Assembly: GCA_033239525.1 (NCBI GenBank)
Contig: BSYO01000025.1
Span: 8,156,001-8,220,000, forward strand
Reading direction: 5' to 3'
DNA: 64,000 bases
DNA from: Nepenthes gracilis
Taxonomy: Eukaryota > Streptophyta > Magnoliopsida > Caryophyllales > Nepenthaceae
Part shown: positions 24,101 through 36,100 of the stretch, piece after piece
Numbering within the stretch: the stretch's first letter is position 1
Layout of the letters: every line of letters starts with the position of its first letter
Program-made: the position numbers and the translations under genes
The notes under the pieces: model-generated
Told to the model about the DNA's origin: nothing
What the model saw: only the letters and a program-made list of their open reading frames with translations
Database searches by the model: none

Positions 24101-27100
24101 TTTGTTTTCTGCATATGGACCTTAGAATGGTGGTACACTTCTTATAAGTAATAATATCCTTCACATCAAAATTTGGATATTTGATGGAATTGTGCAAACT
24201 CTAAGTGACATGAGATATGTTCCAAATGTGAAAAGAAATTTGATTTCTTTGGATATTTTTAGTTCTTTATAATGTAAGATTGTCACAGATAATAGCTCCA
24301 TGAAATATTAAGGAGCCCTCATGCTGATGAGAGCAAATAAAATTACGAGCTCGTAGGAAATATTGTTTCAAGTGGAGTTTCTAACGTTACTAAGGATGAG
24401 AATGATCAAACATAATTATGGCATATGTATCTCAGGTACATTGATACAATATAAGAAAAGAATACTTCTACATGGTATCAAAGCAGCCATCCTAAGGCTA
24501 TTGTACCTCATCCTTCATTACTAAAAAATTTGATCAAATTGATTGGCCTTCATCGCTGCTCAGGGCTGCTTGTTTTGTATAAAGCAATCACTTTCTCCAT
24601 ATTCTTTCAGCACTCTGATCAATACATGAGTGTTTTCCTTCATTGCCAACATTAGAAGTGTCCAGGAATTGCCAATGACAAGCCTTCATAATTAGGTTAG
24701 AACTGATTTCAATCAAGAAGTGTTTAGCATTCTCCTATTTAAAGATTATCAAAGACATCCAAAAACATGATGACGAATCCATTTGAAATGACACTTGAGA
24801 ATTCCTAATTCACCGATAAGTGGAGATCTAACTAATGATATAAGATCAGGATTTATCTTCCTCGGTCTAAAATAGTGAGACTCTACTAAAGGGATATGAA
24901 ATTTGAGACAATAGAACAGAACAAATCCAACCCCTAAATATCCAAATTTGAAGCATGGGATGACGAGGGTTCATGGATCACGTCTAGGTTTATGGAGTTC
25001 TATGCAATCAGAGAATGGTAAGAATTGTATGTTCCTTCCTACTACTTAAACAATTTGGGAGACTGTACACAATACCTATTCTAAGGTGGAAGATGCAGCC
25101 TTAGTATATGAAATCAAGACCAAGATCTTAACTACCAAACAAGATACACTTTTTTGTGACTGATTATTACAATCTTATGAAAGGTCTTCTGCTGGATATT
25201 GACAATTATCAAGATATCAAGATGAAATGTATTGAGGATGCTAAGGCACTCCAAGACTTTATATGTGACACAATTTCGATTTTCCCCCAGGATTCAATCT
25301 TGAAAATGATAAAGTCTGGGGTTCAAGTGCTAGGCAAGAAGAAGTTTCAACACTAATGGAAATTATCAATTATTTGACCTGAAAAGAGTAGAGATAGGTT
25401 ATGTTGGAATCTCAATCAACCAAAGAATCAGCCATGGTCACTATGAAACTGGGGGAGACAAAGCTAACAAGTTGAGAAGAGGAAAAATAAGAACAAAAAG
25501 AATGGCTATGCTAAGGCCCTTAATCGAGGACTATGGTGTACTTATTTTATGAAGCCTCGACAAACAATAGAAAATTATTTCATGCTTTACGACAATAACA
25601 AGTGCTAAGCTAGAATAGAGGGATTCAAGGACAGTGGCAAAGTCAAGCTAAGCTCAAAAACAAAGGACCTTATCAAGAAAAAACATCTCCTAATACTACT
25701 AAAATTGGCAAGATGAAAAGGAGGATATTGACAAAATTCATAAATTCATAAACTCTCTGAATGAACCATCTAATATGTGCTTGCTATGTGTCTTAATTCC
25801 AAAACCTTAAGTGTCATAGGCCCACCCTAGTCTAGCCCCACGATAATAGATTTAGGGGCCACTGATCAAATGACTCAGTGTTGTACCCAATTTGATACCT
25901 GTAGACTATGTCATGCAAAAGTAAAAATCACGGCAACTGATGGCCCATCAATTTCAATTATGGGGCCTCGGAAAAATAAACCCAACCCCTTCACTTCCAT
26001 TATATAATATCTTACATGTTCCCAAATTATCTATGAACCTTGTCTCCATTCATCGGATTACCAAGCATTTCAATGGCAAAGTAACTTTCTTTAGTATTCA
26101 CTTGTTTTCTAGGATCATATATTGGATTTGCTAGGGAAGAAGTGGGCTTTACTACCTTGAAGATGTGAGTGACCTTAAAGAAACATTATAAAGAACTCTT
26201 CTCCTTAGAGTTTGGCTTCAATACCTATGACTTGGACGCCCAACCTTCATTTACTTCAAAGCAGGTTCCCTTCACTTTCGAGAAACATTAATGTCGATTG
26301 TTTTCATTATGCTACTTGAGAATTTGGAAAACATCATAGTGTCTAGCCCTATGAGTAATACAAAATCCACTAAAACTCTCTCTTAAATGCATAATAATAT
26401 TTGTTGTCCATTTAGAATTCCTAGTGTGACAATGACTAAGTGGTTTGTCTCCTTCATAGAAGATTGCACTAGAGCAATATGGTTGTTTCCCAGGATGGAA
26501 AATTCCGAATTAAGCAGTATCATCCAAACTTACCATAAAATGTTTCATACATAATTTAGAATATTCATCAAGAGGACTAGGCTAGATGCACGAGATTCCT
26601 TTATTCAAACTCTCTTAACCATAACTCACATGGAAGGTATTATCCATGAAACTTATTGCATAGACACACCTTAACAAAATGAATAGTTGAGCATAAGAAT
26701 ATATGACTTCTCCATGTCACACTATTTCAAAATAAAGCTCCAAACAAAGTTCCAAAATGCTTTTTGGGAGGGAGGGAAGTGGTTATTACATCAACTTAAC
26801 TAATTTATAGGGTGCCTTCAAGGGTGCTGGGAAATCAATGCCCTACAACCCATACTCTCTAAGTTCTACCCTGACTTACATCACATGTCATATGAAATGC
26901 CACCAAAAGTATATGATTGTACTTCCTTTATCCTTATTTACTCACATAATAGGGGTGAGCTTGACCCACAAGCATTCAAGTGTGTTCTTGTTAGATACTC
27001 GAATATAAAAAAAAAAAAAGGTACATTTGCTATCATCATCCCACCTCACAGAAATTTATTGTTTAAATGGATGTCAATTTCCTTAAAAATGAGCCCTTCT

Positions 27101-30100
27101 TCGGAGGTCTGAATCCGTATATCCAGGAGGAGAATTCTAGAGAAAAGGATAAGTTGGAAGAGCTTTCTACACTTAACCTACCAACCACTCTCTAAAAATG
27201 ACTTGTTATTCATCCCAATCAAACTCCAGAAATGAAGAGACTCAAGGAGCATGCAATAACAGCTGTTGTTGAACTCTGGAAGGCCACTACATGTCTATTC
27301 ACAAAAGGAAAAGTCCGCATCACAATGTCAGCAGATTTACAAGTCAACATCAAGTATCAATTCTACACCCTTTGCTTCAATTAAAATTGCTCCCCTACCT
27401 CTTCTAACATTGAAAATGAATTTTCCTTAATGATTTACAAGATTTGGACCAACCTATGGCCATTAGAAAGGTACCAGGACTTGCACATAGTACTTAACTC
27501 ACACTATGTCTCTTTCCACAAACTATCTCCACAGTGCAAGTGTTTTCTTGACTCCATGGATCCCATTAGAGGAATTTAACTACCTTATACCAATTTGAAT
27601 CCCCAAACTATTAATGGAATGATTTTCTAATTCAACAAAATAAATCTAGAAAGAGAAAGAAATACATATGAATTCCCTGCTAACTATCTCCATAGCATAA
27701 GTGTTTTCTTGCCTCCATTTATTCTATTAGTATTCCACAAACCAAACTAGAGGCACTAAGTCATAAAAATTGAGTACAAGCCATGAAAGATAAAATGAGT
27801 GCTCTCATGAGGAATAAAACATAAAAATAATTCATCTACCCAAATAGAAAAAGGTCAGTGGTCTGCAAAAAGACATTTAATCTAAAATACAAAGCAGGTG
27901 GGTCCTTAGATATAAAACAAGGTTGGTAGCTAAAGGGTACAAGGTTGGTAGCTAAAGGATACACTCAAACCTATGGGACTGACTATAAAGAAACTTTTGC
28001 CTTTGTTGCAAATATGAAGACCATGCAATCCTATTGTCCCTTGTAGCTAATTTTGGTTGGTGTTTGCAATAATTTGACGTTAAAAATGCTTTCTTAAATA
28101 GAGATTTAGAAAATAGAATATATAAGGAGCCACCGCCAGGCTTTAGTAGAAAATATGGCAATGATGTAAGGTACCAGTTTCTAAGATATGGTAATTAGGT
28201 GTAATTAAATTAAAATAAGTGAATCAAGGCCCTAGATTACGGAAGAAAATGGATAGAGAGGCCCGAAGACCCAGATTTGGGAGAATCGGGAACCGGTGTT
28301 ATAAATCTCCAAATGTCAATTAGTATATAAGATTCGGGTTTTAATTTATGGTAATCGCGATATATTAAATTAAGATAATCGAAAATTAGGTTTAAGATAT
28401 GCAGGAACCTAAAAACCAGAGGTGAAATCGGCAGCCGCTTGCTGGACCAGCATCCAGCAGGCTCCATTTCAAGGGAGCCAACGCCCACCAGGTGCTCGAG
28501 CACCCGGGGCGAGCGCTGAATCCAGTGGGCTCCGCGCCCGAAGAGCGCTGACTAGGCGCACGAGTGTGGGCGTGTTATAAAGCCATGTCAGGCTTCTCTC
28601 GCAGCATTTTCACACAGTTTCCAGGGGAAAAAAGAGAGAGAGAGAGAGAGAGGTGAGATCGAGGTCTCCGGGTCTGAATCTGAGCTCGAGCTAGTCGGAG
28701 AAGTGATAGATCAGGTCGAGGCAAATACATCCATACCCTCCTCTTTCGTTTTCTTGCACCTATGTTTCATTATCATCGAGTATCTTCGTTCTGATACCCG
28801 ATTAAATTTATATTTCGTGATACCCATGATGTATGCATACTTATATGTTAATTTCATACCTGATTTCTTAGTTTTCGTCCGATTTTTGTACCCAAACCCT
28901 AACCTCACGCCCAAATCTTTTTACCTACGCATTTTTGGGGCTTTTGCCTAATTTGGGACTACAATATCAATACCCATGTCTTGTATATGTTAATTTACCA
29001 ATTGGATATCCAATTTGATGGTTTTATGTGAAAATCCGTTCACCAGAACCCTAAGATGCGCCCAGACCGTATTTAACCAATTATTCCAAGTTTAATGCAT
29101 AATTTGGCTTTAATTATGATTTACCCATGCCTTAAATATGAATATCTATTGGTCGGGCGATTGATTTCCAAGTTTTGATCTGTTTAGCACATTTGAGAGC
29201 CCTAACCGGTGTGCTGGTACTATTCACCCGAAATTAATTGGGGCTTTTGTATGATCCCATCTTGTTAAATTGGTAATTAATCATATTGAATTATATATGC
29301 TGATTTATATATTCCGGGAATTATGTTATGTGTATTTGTGAAGGAATTATCATCTGAAAGCTCCAAAGTCATGTTTAACCCGACGTGGTAAGGATTTTCT
29401 AACCGTTCCAAAGTGTCATGTTAAATTGTGTATATTCTTAAAGTCATGTAAAGACTTAAACCCATAAGAAATATGAAAATTATGAAGGTATACGGAGGGA
29501 ATGCCACAATTTGTTATATGAATGATCCGTTCTCCCGGTGTGAGAACTATGTAAAAAGAGTTTGGTGGGACTTTCTCTCAAAGATTAAGAAATCATGAAA
29601 CTAGGACCACGAATTTAAATTTAGACGGTAGTATCCCCTGGCATGCCATTGATATTACAATGAAGACTCAAGGATTACCCTAACCGTGTATCCTGATCGC
29701 TTATTGGAGTGGGTGGTGTCCTTGGCCCGCCTCAAGATATTATTGTGGAAGAATGAGGATTGCCTCTGTGCCCCGGAGGACATGGAGGCATTTGTGATTG
29801 CCCCATACATCGGGATTATAGGTATACTACTCGCCACGGGGTGTTAAATTGTGTGGTTATGTGCCTTAGAATGTGTGGGAGCATACACATTCATTTTCTT
29901 ATTCTCTCGCATCGTTAGTTAGTACGGCCTACCAGTCCTGATCTGTAAAGATAAAGAAATTTATACATGTTTTGGGAGCCCAAGAGAAAATAAAGACAAA
30001 ATATGAAAAGTTACTCATATTCCAAAAATGCATTTACTCACGTTTCATGTTGTGCATTCTATATCATATTCCTATCTCATTCCCTGTCCCATTTGTTTAT

Positions 30101-33100
30101 ATTGTGCCTTATCATTATTTATATTACACTTGTTGAGCTTTAGCTCACCCTTATTGCTTTCCTTATGTCTAGATAAGTACGAGCTTGTACCCTATAGGGC
30201 GGGGTAGAGGATTAAAAATCGGCTAGGCATGAAGATCTTGGAGGATAGCTTGAAGGCTTAGATTTGTGATTTTGTATTCTATTATAGAGTATATTGTATT
30301 ATTTTGTTGGTCATATATACCGTTGATGATTTTGTGTATGCAATCTGGCTCCTACTATATTTGATGGATATAGTTGCTTCCGTAGGTCTATATGGTTTAA
30401 CTATGTACCTAGTGGCATCTTATTTGAGCTGACGTCATACACGGAGTTATGACGTCGGTGCCACATGTTGTTAATTATGGTAGTTGGATCCTGTGTGATT
30501 TGTTGTAGTTTATGGATGTGTCGGAGTTGATTTTAGATGGATTTTTGTTATTTTATAGGATATTCTACAGGTTTTGTATTTATTTGGCAGTTGTTTTTCT
30601 GCCAAAACTCTGCTAGATTTTTAGTAAGAAACGTGGTCCATCACAGTTGGTATCAAAGAATAAAATGCCTTAGGTTTAGTCTGAATCTTATGCAGAAGCT
30701 TAAGCTAGAGTAAGATAGATCAATAAGTAGACGAAGGCGTCAGATGATTAAGATAGGTTGGATAGTTCTAGTTGCCCTAATTTATATGACTTAGGCTAAG
30801 ATTAAGTCAGGATCAGTAGCCAAGTTCGATTATCTAGTTACAGTATCCTAGTTAGTGCCTTAATCGAGATAAGTCGGTTAGCTTAGGCTAGAACTAAATT
30901 AGAAATTAGTGGGTAAATTTGGTTATTTAGCTTACACTATCCTAGTTAGTGTCTAATTAGTAAACTATCCCATATTGTTCTTGTTCCAGGAAGGATATCC
31001 GTAGCCGATCATGCCGCCTAGGTGAAGGTTGAGACGTGGAAGTGGTCAACCACGTGATAGAGAGGTTGGGAATCTAAATCTGTTGAATGAAATAGCGAGA
31101 CTTGAAGGTCTTAGAAGGACTTGTCTGGGCGAGGACTGGGGGATGGGATGTTGAAGAAGGATCCCGTGATGATCAACTTAGGATGACCTTGGTCTGAAGA
31201 CTTAGGATTGGGGGAAGCTTGCATAGCATGGCAAGTGAGACAGATACGGTGAAATTGTGGGCTCGAGGTCCGAATGACTTGGATTCGATTCCTAGTGTTT
31301 GTGAATTCGAGAATGACGAATTGTGATTGATATAATAATGATCAAGTTCTTGAATTTTGGGTGGCTCGAGTTCTATAGAAGTTGAGATGTGAATCCTATG
31401 AATTGAAATAATGTTTGCGGCAACCGAATGTTCGGAAAGATAAGAGATATTGTAGAGTATCTTTGTGGGTGTTCTTTTATGGATAGGCATTCTTCCTGAC
31501 GAGTTTTAGGAGCATGTTTCCGATTATAGTCAATTCGATCACAGGATTGAGGATTGTCCTTATCAATGGGTCGGACGGTAAAAAGGTCCAGTGCCTTGAA
31601 TTGGGGTTCCGTGGTAATGACACAAGGTGTAGAGTGTTGTCTACCGTGATGGAAGGTAAGAGTCTGGATTTGATATTGTAGCCCATGTATCATTTTGGGA
31701 TCCTGAATATATGATTTTCGTTTGTGATTCCTAAGTTCATTTATTTATTTAAGGATCTAGGCTTGATACTAGCAGTATCGAGGTCTACGACATTTTCTTG
31801 GGTCTGTAGATATGATTGGCTGGGCTGAATTGAATTGTTTTAAAGTATCAAGATTTGGTCTGATTTTAGTGGTAATTTAGTTGACGAGCCTCCACACTAG
31901 TGTAAGTTGGATTAGTAAGGATATTACAGCCTGCAATTTGATTGTGGGATTTTGAGCATGAGTCCGAATTGATCGAGGTTCCCGAAATTAGTATGGTTTT
32001 GCTAGTAAACTGTTTAATGAGGATTTGTGCCTAGTCCATTTAGCATAAGAGACCACAACCAGAGGTCATTCGTGGTCACTGAGGAGTTTGGCCGTGTAAT
32101 ATTGAGGATATTTTTGGAAGGAAAATTAGGTGATTGATCTTTTACTCGGTAATTCGAGATTGTGTCAAAATCGACATTGATCTTTAAGGATTTCGTACAG
32201 AATCGAGAAATCATCGGTTAGGTGTCGCCATGGGATGCTATAGAACCTTTAAGGCACGTAAGACAAACCGATGAGATTATCTACGAATTTTTGAAAATTA
32301 GGTTACCCAGGAAATTAATGATTTGATAAGCGGGCACTGTGAATGAATAGGTGAATTATTTGATCCATTGCAAGGGCTTGATGACTTCTAAAATCGATCT
32401 GTACCCATAGCGTTGTTGATTGTGATGATTGATAATTGTGTTCGTGGCAGCAATCGAGAAAAGATGTGACCGTTGCAAGTTCCGATGATGCTATTTGGGT
32501 TTGTAAATTCATTGGCATATTTATGAATTTTATGGGTTGGATTTTTCAGCTATATTTAGGTTAGTATTGTAATGGCCTCATCAAGGAACTCAAAGATTCA
32601 TAGGGAGTGTGAACATTGTTTGAGGGCTGTGTCATGGATTAAGAAGGCTATTAGCTGTGTGCACGATTAAGGTCAAAGTGTAAGTTTCAGTAAGGGAAGA
32701 GGTCGCATTGGCCATGTGGATTCTTCGGTTGCACAAATGTGATCCTGTAAGGATTTGAGTGATGGCTCATTAATGAAAGATTAATTGAGGTCGCAAAATC
32801 GCACGTTTCTCTTGGGTCTAGGTGAATTCGGGAGGATATCTATTAAGTGCTCCTCGAGGTTTTGCAATATTCGCAGAGCCTTAACTTAGAAGCAATCGGC
32901 ATCTGTCAAAAGTAAGGTATAAGGGAATAACCCTCTAGATTTGAATGGTAATTGTTGATCATGTCATTTGGGTTGATCCCTGATAAATCAAGTGTATTGT
33001 TGTAGCATGTGATACCTTGAGGAAAAATTTGGAATTATGCTTTCCTACCTTAGTTGTAGGTGATTGCCATTTTGATCAAATGAGGGAAAAACCCATGATC

Positions 33101-36100
33101 GGAATTACCCCAACTGTAGTTTGAAGTTAGCAATTGGGTTCGTTGCTTTAAGGGTTCATAGATTTCGCTTATAGGTAAAGTTACTGTCTAGCTAATCCTA
33201 AGGTATGAATAGTCATATTATGCTGAGGACATGATCTTGCATTAGCGCAAATGGATAACCTGTTTAAGAAATAAGAAGCTCTTGTAATTTTGCTTCGAGG
33301 TTATTAGAACGGTAAGGACTTTGGAAGTTGGAATAATTGTGGATTAGCTTTCGAGGACGTTTCCTTTATCTCGAAATTGGGTAATGCGTGCGGGTCAAAT
33401 ATGTTGACTCGGTGTACCAACGAGATAATAAGTTGCTGAGTGCTTAAATTCGAGGCTTAAATAGTGATTTTGAGACTATGTCGAATTTTTGGGTGATCGT
33501 CTCAATCGTGTTTTCTAAATTAATCATGAGCTAAGGATTAAAGACCTTGTCTTAGTTATGTTGATATCTTTAAAATTTTCTTAGTTCTATAACTGTTATG
33601 TGGCCTAGATGTCTGATGTGAATCATTGGACAAAGATTGCAAGTAATTCTAATGTACAAGTGGTCAATCAGTGTAGCGCAACGGTAATGTGTAATCCATG
33701 ACTTAAAGATTTTATAATAAGATCAAAGATCCAAGTGAACAGTCATTTTCGAGGCTCAGGATGAACTGAAGTAGGAGTTCATAAGTTGCTTGAGGTTTCG
33801 AATTATGTCAAGGAAATAACTGGTAATTTTGGTTGTCTACAATTTTGATAGACTATCATGATATCTCTCCTGTGTCGAGGGTTGAGGAAGTAAGCTAATG
33901 GTCACATTGAGCCTTTTTGGAAAATTAGGAGTTTGTCTTGTGATATGTTTCTACCTAGATCTAAATAGGAAGCATTAGGTATTGGGGAGTAGGGTGCTTC
34001 TTCGGGCTAAGTTCTCTAGGAAAGATCATTTCTTCAAGAATATGAAGTAGGAATCTGAAAGGATTTTTCCCGTTTGTAAGTTTTGATGTTCATCAAATTT
34101 CGAGGACAAAATTTTTATAAGTGGGGGAGAGTTGTAAGGTACCGGTTTCCAAGATATCATAATTAAGTGTAATTAAATTAAAATAAGTGAATCGAGGCCC
34201 TAGATCACGGAAGAAATTAGATCGAGAGGCCCGAAGACCTGAATTTGGGAGAATCGGGAACAGGTGTTATAAACTTCGAAATGTCAATTAGTATATAAGA
34301 TTCGGGTTTTAATTTATGATAACCGCGATGTATTAAATTAAGATAACCGAATATTAGGCACAAGATACGTGGGAACCTAAAAGCTGAAGGTGGAATCGGG
34401 CAGAGCTTGTCGGGCACTCGAGCGCCACAGCAGGCGCCATTTCCAGGGAGCTAGCGCCCGCCGGGTGCTCGAGCGCCTGGGGCAAGTGCTGAATCTAGTG
34501 GGCTCCGCGCCCAAAGGGCACTGGCTAAGCGCTTGAGCGCGGACCTATTATAAAGCTGCATCAAGCTTCTTCCGCGGCATTTTCACGTGGTTTCCAATGG
34601 AGAAAAGAGAGAGAGAGAAGAGAAAGAGGTGAGATCGAGGTCTCCGGGTCTAAATCCGAGCTCAAACTAGTTGGAGAAGTGATAGATCGGGTCAAGGCAA
34701 ATGCATCCATACCCTCCTCTTTCTTTTTCTTGCACCTTTGTTTCGTTATCATCAAGTATCATCATTCCAATACCTGATTAAATTTATATTTCGTGTTACC
34801 CATAATATATGCATGCTTGTATGTTAATTTCATATCTGATTTCTTAGTTTTCGTTCGATTTTCGTACCCAAACCCTAACCCTGCGCCTGGAGCCTTTTAC
34901 TGACGGAGTTTTGGGTTTTACCTAATTTAGGACTAGAATATGTTAATTAACCAATTAGATATCCAATTTGATGTTTTATGTGAAAATCCGTTCGCCGGAA
35001 CCCTAATATGCGCCTGGACCGCATTTAACCAATTATTTCAAGTCTAATGCATGATGTGGCTTTAGTTATGATTTATCCATACCTTAAATATGAATATCTA
35101 TTGGTTAAGTGATCGATTTCCAAGTTTTGATCCGTTTGGCGCCTCCGAGAGCCCTAACCGATGCGCTGCACTATTCACCTGAAATTAATTAGGGCTTTTG
35201 CATGATCCCATATTGTTAAATTGGTAATTAATCATATGGAATTGTATATACTCAATTATATATTTCGCAAATTACGTTATGTGTATTTGTGAAGGAATGA
35301 TCGTCTGGAAGCTCTAAAGTCACGTTTGACCCGATGTGGTAAGGATTTTCTAACCATTCCAAAGTGTCATGTTAAATTGTGTATATGCTTAAAGTCATGT
35401 AAAGACTTAAGTGCATAAGAAATATTAAAATTATAAAGGTATACGGAGGGAATACCACAATTTGTTATATGAATGATCTGTTCTCCCGATGTGAGAACTA
35501 TGTGAAAGAAGTTTCATGGACTTTCCCTCAAAGATTAAAAAATCATGAAATCAGGACCACGAATTTATGTTTAGAGGGTAGTATCCGTTGACATGTCATT
35601 GATATTACAGTGAAAATTCAAGTATTACCCTGGCCGCTTATTAAAGCGGGTGATGTCATTAGCACGTCTTAGGATATTACTGTAGAAGAACGATGACTGC
35701 CTCTGGGCCCCGGGGAACATGGGGGCGTATATGATTGCCCCGTATATTACGATTATAGATATACCGCTCGCCACGGGATATTAAATTGCGTGGTTATGTA
35801 CCTTAGAATGTGTGAGAGTATACACATTCCTTTCCTCGTTTTCTCACATTGTTAGCTAGTACGGCATACTAGTTCTGGTCCGTAAAGATAAAGAAATTTA
35901 TATATATTTTGAAACCCTAAGAAAAAATAAAGGCAAAATATGAAAAGTTACTTATATTCCGAAAATGCATTTACTCACATTTCAGGTTGTGCATTCTATA
36001 TCATGTTCCTATCTCATTCCCTGTCCCATTTGTTTATATTGTGCCTTATCTTTCTTTATATTACACTTACTAAGCTTTGACTCGTCCTTACTACTTTCCT

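Noticed and set aside
31173..31693. Overlapping minus-strand open stretches (69-106 codons) in the non-coding Gypsy interior
   Set aside because: They overlap in different frames, have no known motif, and run antisense to the element; read as chance.
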